Assembly: GCA_002317155.1 (NCBI GenBank)
Contig: DCIR01000012.1
Location: forward strand, 41,121 to 105,120
Reading direction: 5' to 3'
Length of the DNA stretch: 64,000 nt
From: Lachnospiraceae bacterium UBA1721
Lineage (GTDB): Bacteria; Bacillota; Clostridia; Lachnospirales; Lachnospiraceae
Part shown: positions 16,910 to 25,051 of the stretch, piece by piece
Layout: each line of letters starts with the position of its first letter
Position numbering within the stretch: position 1 is the first letter of the stretch
Program-made: the position numbers and the translations under genes
The notes under the pieces: model-generated
Database searches by the model: none
What the model was told of the DNA's origin: nothing
The model's input: only the letters and a program-made list of their open reading frames with translations

Positions 16910-17309
16910 GATTGCCGCATTTTCTGCATCTTATTTCAATCTTGCCTCTGTGTCTGGGAAGTCTGAGCTTCTGCTTGCATTGAGGGCACTTAAAAATCTT
17001 ATAGTTCTGTCTTTCATAGCTGTTCGCACTATTTCTCCTGACAGAATTCATTATTTTTCCAAACTGTCTTCTTATCCCGGCTGTCATCTTGAGAAATCTC
17101 TCATTCTCACGTCTTCGGGCTACAAAATTTCTCGACATCATTCTGTAATATGTCACACCAATTAAAAGCAAGGTGGCAATATATACATAGCTGTTAAATA
17201 TTGAGACAATGCACAGTACCAGACATACCCCCATCAGGAATCTTCCCAATGCGTCCTGTCCATATCTTCCGTACATAAATCTGACAAGCCAGTTTCTAAA
17301 TCTATTCAT
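16890..17309 (-). CDS. Small membrane protein with C-terminal zinc ribbon, 139 aa
   Basis: Two hydrophobic segments lie at about residues 22-53. A basic cytosolic stretch follows, then a zinc ribbon at the C-terminus: FKCPQCKQKLRLPR, then KIEIRCRKCGNQFIRR, i.e. two CxxC pairs 19 residues apart. Such ribbons resemble the MJ0042/zinc-ribbon class that binds metal without known catalysis. GAGG precedes the ATG. A 10-bp hairpin lies just upstream in the leader. The gene is probably in the same group as DUF5685 and the J-domain protein. Confidence 0.75.
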   Translation of the reverse strand: MNRFRNWLVRFMYGRYGQDALGRFLMGVCLVLCIVSIFNSYVYIATLLLIGVTYYRMMSRNFVARRRENERFLKMTAGIRRQFGKIMNSVRRNSANSYERQNYKIFKCPQCKQKLRLPRHRGKIEIRCRKCGNQFIRRT

Positions 17310-17325
17310 AACACAATACCTCAGA

Positions 17326-17357
17326 AATCCCGAAATCGCTACGCTTGTTTCGGGATT
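17326..17357 (-). promoter_or_regulatory. Perfect 10-bp leader hairpin upstream of the zinc-ribbon membrane gene
   Basis: AATCCCGAAA (17326-17335) is the exact inverse of TTTCGGGATT (17348-17357), with a 12-base loop. It ends 16 bases before the start codon at 17309, next to the ribosome site. It has no U-run in either direction, so it is more likely a leader structure or protein site than a terminator. Confidence 0.4.
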
Positions 17358-17416
17358 GTATCACGGTCGTCAAATACATTCGAACAAGTTCGATATATTT
17401 TCCTCGTCGTGTACAC

Positions 17417-17443
17417 AAAAAAGCAGGGAGAATTTCTCCCTGC
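17417..17443 (-). terminator. Terminator of the M14 deacylase pair
   Basis: A perfect stem, GCAGGGAGA with TCTCCCTGC (17423-17443), is followed on the minus strand by six U. It lies downstream of the stop at 17585. Between it and that stop (17444-17584) only AT-rich sequence is visible. Confidence 0.8.
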
Positions 17444-17584
17444 ACTATTATTACCCATATTCACCGGTACATCAATAAAATAAATATAAAATATCATTAA
17501 GAATTTATGTTATTAACAACATTGAGAATCTGTGTACTCAATTATTCATGAAGCGTGCGTAACTATTTATGAATCCCATGAAAA

Positions 17585-18520
17585 TTACTCATGAAGTCTG
17601 TGAATTAATCGGTAAGCTATGTCATACTGTGTCGCAAGAGCACTGTTATGAGCAAAGAAAACTATACCGTCCGTAGGTGCGGTAATGACCTCTCTAACAG
17701 AACCATCACCGGGATCTATGATCTCCGCAAGCTCCATTCCATACCTTACATCATCTCCGCATTTAACCTTACTGCGGAACAAACCTGCATGATTTATATA
17801 AATCTCTGTCATATCCTGCTCATAAATAACATGACTTATATATCCCGAATGGCTCTCATATCTGATAATTCCCATTCTCTTAAGGAATCGTAAAACTGCA
17901 GCTATCGCCTGTCGCGCAGATGTCTCATCTATGCTCTCATTGCAGTTGGTAAACAATGTGAATGCACAGGTATTATCATCCTGCCAGTTGTAATTAAGTG
18001 TTGTGGTATCGATGGGAAGTGGATGCTTTACTACCACATACGGTAGTCCAAAAAGATTGGCAAGTGAAGTATTCTGATATCCTGTCTCCATCATTCGCAC
18101 GTGAGGAACAAATTCACCTCTCTGATAAAAAGATGTGAACTGAATACCATAGGTATAATCCTTAATCTCATCCAAAAGCTTTCCTGACAATCTTGAAACA
18201 GGCTCACCGTAATCATTTCCGGGAAAACTTCTGTTAATATCCACGCCTTTTACTCCGAAGAACTGTCTCTCCACGTTGATTGAATGTGAATTGACATAGG
18301 GAATAACCATAATCTGCTTACCGGCAGATACACATCCGTTATTCTCCAGTTCCTTGAGTGCTCTGACAAGCTGACTACAGATATACATCTGTTGAATCTC
18401 GTTACCACGAACCGGCCCAACAATACATGCTGCCTTCTCACCATGTCCGAACTGATATCCTTTTATTACCATATCATCACGATACGGCGATACAAGTCTG
18501 CTGATTTCTACTTCCTGCAT
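17585..18520 (-). CDS. M14-family (succinylglutamate desuccinylase/aspartoacylase-like) protein lacking catalytic residues, 311 aa
   Basis: Clearly homologous to the neighbour at 18550-19485 and exactly as long; both carry NRSFPG at residues 96-101. The zinc and catalytic residues of the family are replaced here: the HxxE motif reads VRGNE (Arg38 instead of His, Glu41 kept), the second metal His is Thr129, and the catalytic Glu is Thr191. A C-terminal beta-barrel with biotinyl/lipoyl-like pattern (GDDVRYGMELAEIIDPGDG) is intact. It is therefore probably a pseudoenzyme that binds a ligand or regulates its partner. The stop of the active paralog is 29 bases upstream, so they are cotranscribed. 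Confidence 0.85.
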   Translation of the reverse strand: MQEVEISRLVSPYRDDMVIKGYQFGHGEKAACIVGPVRGNEIQQMYICSQLVRALKELENNGCVSAGKQIMVIPYVNSHSINVERQFFGVKGVDINRSFPGNDYGEPVSRLSGKLLDEIKDYTYGIQFTSFYQRGEFVPHVRMMETGYQNTSLANLFGLPYVVVKHPLPIDTTTLNYNWQDDNTCAFTLFTNCNESIDETSARQAIAAVLRFLKRMGIIRYESHSGYISHVIYEQDMTEIYINHAGLFRSKVKCGDDVRYGMELAEIIDPGDGSVREVITAPTDGIVFFAHNSALATQYDIAYRLIHRLHE

Positions 18521-18549
18521 TAATACACCAATCCTCGATTATTTATTCA

Positions 18550-19485
18550 CTAAAACGCATCCGTAAGAATACGCGCCAACAAATCTCCCTCATAAACAAC
18601 AGGATAAATTCTCTGTGTGAAAAGGAGTCCTGATTTTTCAACGGTAATATCCATAAGTTTTTTACCACTTATGGGATCTATAAGCTCACCAATTATTTCT
18701 CCGGCTTTTACAAAATGATTATGCTCTGTAGTAGGCAGGAAAAGGCCACCCATTTTACTTCTTACAAACTCTACTGAGCCATCACTCGATATTGCTGGAA
18801 TATGGGTGCGAGGTCTGGGACCTGTCCACATTCCGAGTTCGCACAAAATATTAAAAATACCGTCAACTATCTGATGTCCGTAATCTCTGTTAATCTGATG
18901 TCCCTGTCCCATTTCAAGCACAAGTGTCGGAACATTCATTATATTCAGCGCATGAGCCAATGTGGATTCATGCACAGTCGCAGTCGCATTCATCCAAATC
19001 ATATCTGCATTGGTAAGCTTCGCAAGCGGAAGCAACTGTTCCGCAAATGTATCGCTCAATCTAACCTGCGGAATCTCTCTTACAAAAATATCACTTGCAT
19101 GAATATCAATACAGATGTCTGAACCGATAATGCTGTCGATAATCGCACTGCTGATTCTGTCAGCATGGTCACCCACTGCATTTCCCGGAAAGCTTCTGTT
19201 CATATCCATATGAGTCATCGGATTATTTCTGCTCGCGAGATCGATTCCCAAAGGATTAAGCGCAGGATAAATATCTACAATACCTACAAGACATTCCGGA
19301 TGCTCCTCTATTCTTCTGGCTACCTCATAACAGATATACTGGCCCTCAATCTCATCTCCGTGAATACCGCTCACAAGCGACAATCGGCCTGGAGAATTAA
19401 TCTCAAGCTGAGGCATTATTCTGTTTCTGACAATTTTGACTTTCTCGCCAACAGGAAGTTCAACTTCCAGAACTGTTTCTATCAT
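18550..19485 (-). CDS. Succinylglutamate desuccinylase/aspartoacylase family metallohydrolase, 311 aa
   Basis: Zinc-dependent amidohydrolase of the M14 aspartoacylase branch, expected to remove an acyl group from an N-acylated amino acid or similar small amide; the substrate is unknown. The zinc ligands are His42 and Glu45 (GIHGDE) and His129 (DIHAS), and the catalytic Glu191 is in VLEMGQG. NRSFPG and a C-terminal beta domain (AGEIIGELIDPISGKK) complete the fold. The frame is open to 19554, but the ATG at 19485 follows AGAGGA, and starting there leaves the hairpin at 19508-19534 as untranslated sequence. The resulting length equals that of its paralog. Confidence 0.88.
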   Translation of the reverse strand: MIETVLEVELPVGEKVKIVRNRIMPQLEINSPGRLSLVSGIHGDEIEGQYICYEVARRIEEHPECLVGIVDIYPALNPLGIDLASRNNPMTHMDMNRSFPGNAVGDHADRISSAIIDSIIGSDICIDIHASDIFVREIPQVRLSDTFAEQLLPLAKLTNADMIWMNATATVHESTLAHALNIMNVPTLVLEMGQGHQINRDYGHQIVDGIFNILCELGMWTGPRPRTHIPAISSDGSVEFVRSKMGGLFLPTTEHNHFVKAGEIIGELIDPISGKKLMDITVEKSGLLFTQRIYPVVYEGDLLARILTDAF

Positions 19486-19507
19486 CTGTACATCCTCTAA
19501 ACTAACA

Positions 19508-19534
19508 CGAGCAGGAGATTGGGTCTCCTGCTCG
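19508..19534 (-). terminator. Hairpin between tetR and the deacylase pair
   Basis: A perfect 11-bp stem (CGAGCAGGAGA with its inverse) and a 5-base loop. On the minus strand it is followed by TGTTAGTTT, only moderately U-rich. It probably reduces read-through from tetR. It supports starting the next gene at 19485. Confidence 0.6.
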
Positions 19535-19576
19535 AATATTTCCGCTATTATCAATAACAGTTATGCATTATTTTAA

Positions 19577-20167
19577 TTATGCATCATTTTCAACACCAAG
19601 AGTGCTAAGTATGTATAAGAACTGCTTATCAAGTACATCAGAACTGATTCCGATTGTCTGTGCAGTAATCTTAAGACCCTCTACGGTGAACATAATATTT
19701 CTTGCAGCGTCCAAAGAATTTGAACATACAAATTCTTCGTTCTCAATACCCATCTCAATAATCTTCTGAAGAACTTTTACAGCCTCATCAAAATCCATTC
19801 TGATGACATCGTCCTTCTTGTCGGGGCGTCCTTCAAAGTAGAACTCATACGTTGCCTTGGCAAGACTGTCCTTCTTTTTAAGAATCTCTTTCTTCTGCTC
19901 AACCAGGAACAGAACAAGAATCTCTGCCGCGGTCGACTCCTCGGAAATCTTACCTCCGAATACATCCTCTCCGCTCTCTTCGTCTGCTTTGATTACTTCC
20001 AAGAACAACTGACGGGTGCTGTCAAAATAAAGATAAAGACCACCACGGCTAATCTCGCAGATATCTACGATATCCTTCATGGTTACAGTCTTATATCCCT
20101 TTTCCATGAATACTTCTCTGGCTTTATCTATTATATATTGTTTTTTTCTGGCTGATTTATCACCCAT
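19577..20167 (-). CDS. TetR/AcrR family transcriptional regulator
   Basis: DNA-binding repressor. The N-terminal helix-turn-helix of about residues 8-55 is typical (AREVFMEKGYKTVTMKDIVD, then ISRGGLYLYFDS). The C-terminal ligand domain is all-helical and diverse, so the ligand cannot be predicted. The length of 196 aa is normal. The gene lies 26 bases after the stop of a 157-residue unknown protein and upstream of the two deacylases. Autoregulation through the dyad at 20724-20737 is plausible. Confidence 0.92.
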   Translation of the reverse strand: MGDKSARKKQYIIDKAREVFMEKGYKTVTMKDIVDICEISRGGLYLYFDSTRQLFLEVIKADEESGEDVFGGKISEESTAAEILVLFLVEQKKEILKKKDSLAKATYEFYFEGRPDKKDDVIRMDFDEAVKVLQKIIEMGIENEEFVCSNSLDAARNIMFTVEGLKITAQTIGISSDVLDKQFLYILSTLGVENDA

Positions 20168-20193
20168 TTTAACAAAACCCCTTTAACAACGAC

Positions 20194-20667
20194 TTATTGA
20201 GCATCTATATTTCTCTCAGCATCCCACTCTGTAACGATCTCATCCATTTTCTCAAGAACAAGACAGAAAATCTGCTCGGATACTCCCTGGCTCCAAAGAA
20301 CACCTTTTGTTCTTCCGCCAAGCACATATTTAGAAAAAATGCCCTTTAATACATCCCACTCTTTATATGTGCAGGCGACAATAGTGTCACGCTCCTGCTC
20401 ATGAGTAGTGATGCGCTTTCTGGTATATACATAAGGATAATTGCGATCCATCAACGCAGAATCAGTTGCCACTCTGATAAAGCTCAAGAGAGTCGAATCA
20501 TATACCGGAAACGCCAATGTTCCCTCATCGTTTGAATCACCTCTGTACATTGTCATAGCTGATGCTGCTGTCGCTTCACGAAGCCAAGGCAGATACTTAA
20601 GTAATGGTTCGATATCTGCTTTGTACTGTGTCATGAGATTTTTCATATATTCAATATCATTATCCAT
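20194..20667 (-). CDS. Conserved-looking cytosolic protein of unknown function, 157 aa
   Basis: No named family assigned. There is no signal peptide or membrane helix. The motifs PLLKYLPWL, FPVYDSTLLSF, LMDRNYPYVYTRKRI and YVLGGRTKGVLWSQGV look like those of a protein I associate with many Lachnospiraceae genomes. The frame opens seven codons earlier (20688), but the ATG at 20667 has a GGGAG site at 20673-20677 and is preferred. It is first in the operon with tetR, so it may be the regulator's partner or a main target. Confidence 0.7.
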   Translation of the reverse strand: MDNDIEYMKNLMTQYKADIEPLLKYLPWLREATAASAMTMYRGDSNDEGTLAFPVYDSTLLSFIRVATDSALMDRNYPYVYTRKRITTHEQERDTIVACTYKEWDVLKGIFSKYVLGGRTKGVLWSQGVSEQIFCLVLEKMDEIVTEWDAERNIDAQ

Positions 20668-20723
20668 AGCGTCTCCCTCACAATACATTAGGTGATAGTT
20701 ATTTAAAAAATGACATAAAAAAC

Positions 20724-20737
20724 TGACACAAGTGTTA
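20724..20737 (-). promoter_or_regulatory. Candidate TetR operator
   Basis: The near-palindrome TGACACAAGTGTTA lies about 60 bases before the start of the 20667 gene and just downstream of TATGATAGAAT (a -10-like sequence on the minus strand). Position and symmetry fit an autoregulatory operator. Low certainty. Confidence 0.3.
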
Positions 20738-20829
20738 ATATTCTATCATAAAAAAACTAAATGTACATATTTTATTAAAAAAATATTAAGAAAAAATTAC
20801 CGAAAATACACAGTTTTTTTCATATAAAC

Positions 20830-20863
20830 AGTGAAAATACGACATTCGTAGCATATTTTCACT
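20830..20863 (-). terminator. Long hairpin downstream of the FAD oxidoreductase gene
   Basis: AGTGAAAATA (20830-20839) is the inverse of TATTTTCACT (20854-20863), and an inner TACGA/TCGTA pair lies around CAT. On the minus strand GTTTATATG follows, so termination is possible but not classical. It is about 40 bases past the stop at 20905. Confidence 0.45.
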
Positions 20864-20904
20864 ATATTTCGATGCAAAATGTTCATCGCTTTTCAGTGCA
20901 AAAA

Positions 20905-22278
20905 CTAAGCCTCTGAAGCAATTATGTCAGCTACATAAACACCACTTGCCGACGCATGTGACAGTGAGTGAGTAACTCCGCTACCGTCTCCTATAATAAA
21001 CATTCCGGGATAGTTGCACTCGAGTCTCTCACTGAGCTTAACCTCCATATTGTAGAACTTAACTTCCACACCATAGAGCAATGTATCATCGTTAGCGGTA
21101 CCGGGTGCAATTCTATCCAAAGCATAGATCATCTCAATAATTCCATCAAGAATTCTCTTAGGAAGTACGAGGCTCAAATCACCGGGTGTAGCCGCAAGAG
21201 TAGGCTGAACCATACCCTCATTTATTCTCTTCCAGTTACTTCTTCTTCCTCTTTCAAGATCGCCGAAGCGCTGAACAATTACTCCACCGCCAAGCATGTT
21301 TGACAGACGCGCAATACTTTCACCGTATCCGTTACTGTCCTTGAAAGGCTCTGAAAAATGCTTTGCAACCAAAAGTGCAAAGTTGGTATTGTTAGTCTTC
21401 TTCGAGGGATCCTCAAAGCTGTGTCCATTAACGGTAACAATACCATTCGTATTTTCATTTACAACAATACCATTGGGATTCATACAGAAAGTACGTACGG
21501 CATCCTCGAATTTTGCTGTACGATATACTATCTTACTCTCGTAAAGCTTATCTGTAAGATGAGAGAAAATCTCTGCAGGGATTTCTACGCGCACACCGAT
21601 ATCTACTCGGTTAGAGCTTGTAGGTATATCCATCTTCTTACATACCTGCTCCATCCACTTACTTCCGCTACGTCCTACAGATACGATGAGCTTGTCACAT
21701 TCTGCAAACTCACCGTCTCCGTATATAACTCTGTATCCGTCTTCAAGGTGCTCAATTTCCTTGACAGGTGTAAGGAATCTGAATTCCACCTTATCCTTAA
21801 GCTCGGCATAGAGCTGCTCCAGCACCACATAATTGATATCAGTACCAAGATGACGAACTGAAGCATCCAAAAGAGTAAGCTTGTTTTGCATGCAAAGCTT
21901 CTTGAATTCACTTCCCGCGGTAGAAAACATGTGAGTATTCTCTCCTCCGTGAGATACGTTGATATCATCAACATACTGCATCAGCTCAAGTGCTTTTGCC
22001 TTGCCGATATACTCATGAAGGGTACCACCGAAATCGTTTGTAATATTATATTTTCCATCAGAAAAAGCACCGGCTCCGCCGAAGCCATTCATAATTGCAC
22101 AAGTAGAACACTTAATGCAGGATTTTACCTTATCTCCGTCAATGGGGCAGTGTCTTTTCTCAAGCGGAAATCCTGCCTCAAAAACTGCGACCTTAAGCTG
22201 AGGAGCTTTTTTTGCAAGCTCGTATGCCGAGAATATACCACCGGGTCCTGCTCCTATAATAATTACATCGTATTTCAT
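20905..22278 (-). CDS. NAD(P)/FAD-dependent oxidoreductase (COG2509-like), 457 aa
   Basis: Flavoprotein with an N-terminal FAD-binding Rossmann motif (IIGAGPGGIFSAYEL, residues of about 6-20). A Cys-rich stretch follows (CPIDGDKVKSCIKCSTC), then MNGFGGAGAFSDGKYN, the signature of uncharacterised FAD-dependent dehydrogenases of this group. Close to the C-terminus is the second FAD-contact block (GMFIIGDGSGVTHSLSHASASG). The substrate is unknown. The length is normal. The clustered cysteines could hold an Fe-S cluster or be redox active, which is inference. AAGGGG precedes the ATG. Confidence 0.88.
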   Translation of the reverse strand: MKYDVIIIGAGPGGIFSAYELAKKAPQLKVAVFEAGFPLEKRHCPIDGDKVKSCIKCSTCAIMNGFGGAGAFSDGKYNITNDFGGTLHEYIGKAKALELMQYVDDINVSHGGENTHMFSTAGSEFKKLCMQNKLTLLDASVRHLGTDINYVVLEQLYAELKDKVEFRFLTPVKEIEHLEDGYRVIYGDGEFAECDKLIVSVGRSGSKWMEQVCKKMDIPTSSNRVDIGVRVEIPAEIFSHLTDKLYESKIVYRTAKFEDAVRTFCMNPNGIVVNENTNGIVTVNGHSFEDPSKKTNNTNFALLVAKHFSEPFKDSNGYGESIARLSNMLGGGVIVQRFGDLERGRRSNWKRINEGMVQPTLAATPGDLSLVLPKRILDGIIEMIYALDRIAPGTANDDTLLYGVEVKFYNMEVKLSERLECNYPGMFIIGDGSGVTHSLSHASASGVYVADIIASEA

Positions 22279-22348
22279 ATTTACCCCTTTAATACATTTA
22301 GTTCATCTAATCCCCATTGATGAAATAAACTCTTATATTTATAAATTA

Positions 22349-23275
22349 CTATCTGTTTGAAAGTGCCTGAGCGATATCTTCCTTCATAGCAATTACTGCT
22401 GCACGTGATGCATCGGCATAACCGGTCTCACCGTATGAAGCATAAGCCTCCTGCTGATATGCTGCGATAATTCCTCTTGAAGAGTTAATGATTGCTCCGA
22501 GTCCATCCTCGTTGAAGAAGTGAACAAGGTCAGCACCCTTACCACCCTGTGCTCCGTATCCGGGAACAAGGATAAAGGTCTTGGGCATAATCTTACGAAG
22601 AATCTTACCCTGCTCAGGATATGTAGCACCTACTACCGCGCCAACATAGCTGTAAGAATCACCCATGCACTCTGCGCCCCACTCAGCAACCTTCTCACCT
22701 ACGAGCTCATACAAAGGTCTGCCGTCAACGATACGATCCTGGAACTCTCCGCTGCTGGGATTAGATGTCTTAACGAGAACGAAAATTCCCTTCTTCTCTT
22801 CCTGGCATACCTTGATGAAAGGCTTAACACCGTCTGATCCGAGATAAGGGTTAACAGTTACAAAATCCTCGCTGAAGCCTGCGATTGAATTAGCTCCGAT
22901 CTTAGCTTTTCCGAGATGTCCGATTGCATATGCCTCAGAAGTAGATCCGATGTCACCTCTCTTAATATCGCCGATAACTACAAGTCCCTTCTCCTGGCAG
23001 TAATCACATGTCTTCTTAAAAGCCATCAATCCGGGAATGCCGAACTGCTCGTACATAGCAACCTGAGGCTTAACTGCAGGAATAAGATCATATACTGCAT
23101 CTACGATTCCCTTGTTGTACTGCCAAATTGCTTCAGCAGCGCCTTCAAGAGTCTCACCATACTCTGCGAAAGCCTTCTTCTGAATATATTCCGGCACATA
23201 CTTAAGCATGGGATCAAGTCCTACAACGATAGGTGCCTGAGTTTTCTGAATCTTTTCAATAAGCTTGTTAATCAT
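22349..23275 (-). CDS. pyrF: Orotidine-5'-phosphate decarboxylase (type 2)
   Basis: Last step of UMP synthesis: decarboxylation of OMP. The catalytic DxKxxD region appears as GDIKRGDIGS near residues 90-99, with VVGLDPMLKYVPE at the N-terminus and PGYGAQGGKG as the phosphate-binding loop. The length of 308 aa and layout are those of the long (type 2) bacterial form. The start lies 3 bases after the stop of a TPR lipoprotein gene, so the two are cotranscribed although their functions appear unrelated. No other pyr gene is in the window. Confidence 0.96.
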   Translation of the reverse strand: MINKLIEKIQKTQAPIVVGLDPMLKYVPEYIQKKAFAEYGETLEGAAEAIWQYNKGIVDAVYDLIPAVKPQVAMYEQFGIPGLMAFKKTCDYCQEKGLVVIGDIKRGDIGSTSEAYAIGHLGKAKIGANSIAGFSEDFVTVNPYLGSDGVKPFIKVCQEEKKGIFVLVKTSNPSSGEFQDRIVDGRPLYELVGEKVAEWGAECMGDSYSYVGAVVGATYPEQGKILRKIMPKTFILVPGYGAQGGKGADLVHFFNEDGLGAIINSSRGIIAAYQQEAYASYGETGYADASRAAVIAMKEDIAQALSNR

Positions 23276-23278
23276 AAT

Positions 23279-24325
23279 TTACCTCGTATTTAAGAAAATC
23301 TGTTCTCTGATGGCTGTCTCATCACTCGGATACAATTCCAGATATGCATTTATTAATGCATCCGCCTTTTGAAACTCGCCAAGATACTCATATATAACTA
23401 TTTCATTAAAAGCCAGTGTCTGCATTACCGCAGGATCACCAACCTGCATACCCGCCTGAATACTTGAGAGCGCGCCGTCATAATCGCCCAGCTTCATTCG
23501 GCATACCGCCAGCTGATTGTGTACAAACGCATCACCCGGATTTCTTGCCAGATAGCTCTCATAAACATTTGATGCATAATTATTTTCTCCGACCGCTTCA
23601 TAAGTCATTCCCAGATAAAGCGTTGCGTCGGAACTATTATTATCGGCAGCGCGAGCTTCCTCTAGGGCAACTGCTGCCGACTGATATTCTTCTTTGTAAT
23701 AAAAAATCCTGCCTCTGTTCAGCGCACTCATGCTCTTCTCGTAGCTGGCAAGTGCACTGTCAAGATACTCAAGTCCGTTTTCACGATAACCATGCTTCTG
23801 AAGTGACTCGTATATCTTGATAATCATGTCCACATCCTTGGGGTTCATGGCTATGGCGCGTTTGAAATCATCCTGCGCCGCAGTAAGACTTCCCTGAAGC
23901 AGTCTCACATTTCCCCTTAAGTAATAGCACTGCGGTTTTTCATACAGTCCGAGAATAGCAGTATATGTATCCTCGGCCGCTACGTAATCACCCATTCCTA
24001 TATAGCTCTCAGCCAGATAGAAATTAATATCAAGATCCATATCCTGGACAAAGCCATTACTCAACGACAGTGCCTGTAAAAAACATTCCACAGCCTCGCT
24101 GTATCTGGCTTGTCCAAGATACGCAATTCCTCTTCCGCGAGCAATAAGTCGCGAGTCCTCCCCGCCTTCTTCCGCCTCATCAAAAAGAGCCAGCGCATTA
24201 GCATACTGTAATGCGCTGATCTGTTGCATACCTTCTTCAGTTTTCGTATTATCGCTTCCGCAGCCTGTTAACAGTCCGGCACATACCAGTACTGTCGCTG
24301 CAGCGACAAGCAAAAATCTTTTCAT
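23279..24325 (-). CDS. TPR-repeat lipoprotein, 348 aa
   Basis: Signal peptide with lipobox LLTGCGS (Cys at about 22), so it should be lipidated and held on the outer face of the membrane. The rest consists of tetratricopeptide repeats, about eight, recognisable by the A/G-Y-A spacing (ALALFDEAEEGG, YSEAVECFLQALSL, YVAAEDTYTAILGLY, LTAAQDDFKRAIAMNPKD, YQSAAVALEEARAAD, YASNVYESYLARNPGD, YDGALSSIQAGMQ). Such proteins scaffold envelope complexes; the partner is unknown. It sits immediately upstream of pyrF. Confidence 0.85.
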   Translation of the reverse strand: MKRFLLVAAATVLVCAGLLTGCGSDNTKTEEGMQQISALQYANALALFDEAEEGGEDSRLIARGRGIAYLGQARYSEAVECFLQALSLSNGFVQDMDLDINFYLAESYIGMGDYVAAEDTYTAILGLYEKPQCYYLRGNVRLLQGSLTAAQDDFKRAIAMNPKDVDMIIKIYESLQKHGYRENGLEYLDSALASYEKSMSALNRGRIFYYKEEYQSAAVALEEARAADNNSSDATLYLGMTYEAVGENNYASNVYESYLARNPGDAFVHNQLAVCRMKLGDYDGALSSIQAGMQVGDPAVMQTLAFNEIVIYEYLGEFQKADALINAYLELYPSDETAIREQIFLNTR

Positions 24326-24381
24326 AAAACGGCTTCCGAAAAACTAAGGTCAACTGCTACTAAAACTCACTCAAGTGATAA

Positions 24382-24864
24382 TTACTGCTCTAACATTGAT
24401 GTGCAGTGAGGGCAACGAGTAGCCTGAATGTCGATCTCGGTTCTGCAGTAAGGGCAAATCTTGGTAGTAGGAGCTGCAGGTGCTTCCTCGGGCTTCTTTT
24501 TCTTACCAGATTCCTTAATCTTGTTGATGAGCTTAATAAGTCCAAACAAAGCAATTGCAGTTACGAAGAATGAAATGATTGCAGCGATGAAAGCGCCGAT
24601 TGCAAAATAAGGATATGCAATATGAGCGTCGAACTCTTCATTGAGCCAGGTAATCCAAGGGAATTTGATAGAGAATCCCATTGTAGCGAATCCGAATCCA
24701 CCAAAGATTGAGTTGATTAACGGATTGATGATATCAGCTACAAGTGAATTAACAATTGCTGTAAAAGCAGAACCAATGATGATACCAACTGCCATATCCA
24801 GCACGTTTCCTCTGCTGATAAACTCCTTAAATTCGGTTATAACACCTTTTCCTTTTTTAGCCAT
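24382..24864 (-). CDS. mscL: Large-conductance mechanosensitive channel MscL with C-terminal zinc ribbon
   Basis: Pressure-relief channel that opens under hypo-osmotic shock. The first transmembrane region follows FKEFISRGNVLDMAVGIIIG, the MscL signature, and the second lies at about residues 75-97. After the usual charged cytoplasmic helix the protein adds a zinc ribbon (CPYCRTEIDI then RCPHCTSML, residues of about 137-157), absent from the E. coli channel but known in Clostridia. The frame is open to 25086, but the ATG at 24864 has a GGAGG site and gives the family N-terminus. The leader holds an attenuator-like hairpin. Confidence 0.95.
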   Translation of the reverse strand: MAKKGKGVITEFKEFISRGNVLDMAVGIIIGSAFTAIVNSLVADIINPLINSIFGGFGFATMGFSIKFPWITWLNEEFDAHIAYPYFAIGAFIAAIISFFVTAIALFGLIKLINKIKESGKKKKPEEAPAAPTTKICPYCRTEIDIQATRCPHCTSMLEQ

Positions 24865-24959
24865 TTTTCTTATCCTCCATGCTAATTGATGTGTACTTTT
24901 TGGATTTCGTATTTCTGCGAAATCATACATTGTTATTTTATCAATTTTCAGCGATATCA

Positions 24960-25010
24960 TCAAGGAAAAAAGCCCGAAATAATCATTTATTTCGTTTAAT
25001 TTATCCTTGA
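24960..25010 (-). promoter_or_regulatory. Terminator-like nested hairpin in the mscL leader
   Basis: On the minus strand TCAAGGA (25010-25004) pairs with TCCTTGA (24966-24960), enclosing a second stem, CGAAATAA with TTATTTCG (24975-24994). The inner stem is followed by GGGC and six U, as in an intrinsic terminator. The outer pairing competes with the U-run, so the two could alternate as terminator and antiterminator ahead of mscL. No known riboswitch was recognised. Confidence 0.45.
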
Positions 25011-25035
25011 CACCCAACCGTCCGTATTCTATTCT
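25007..25035 (+). promoter_or_regulatory. Probable promoter of comEC
   Basis: TTGACA (25007-25012), a spacer of 17, and TATTCT (25030-25035). Transcription would start near 25042, leaving a leader of about 125 bases before the ATG at 25167. The region 24865-25166 holds this, the opposing mscL promoter and the hairpin, and nothing else evident. Confidence 0.5.
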
Positions 25036-25051
25036 TTTGAAGACAGTTTTC

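Noticed and set aside
19486..19554. 23-residue N-terminal extension of the active deacylase
   Set aside because: It would encode a perfect 11-bp hairpin; the ATG at 19485 has AGAGG and equalises the length with the paralog.
24865..25045. Possible ydaO-type (c-di-AMP) or other known riboswitch ahead of mscL
   Set aside because: The conserved cores of these riboswitches were not recognised; only the terminator-like hairpin is supported.
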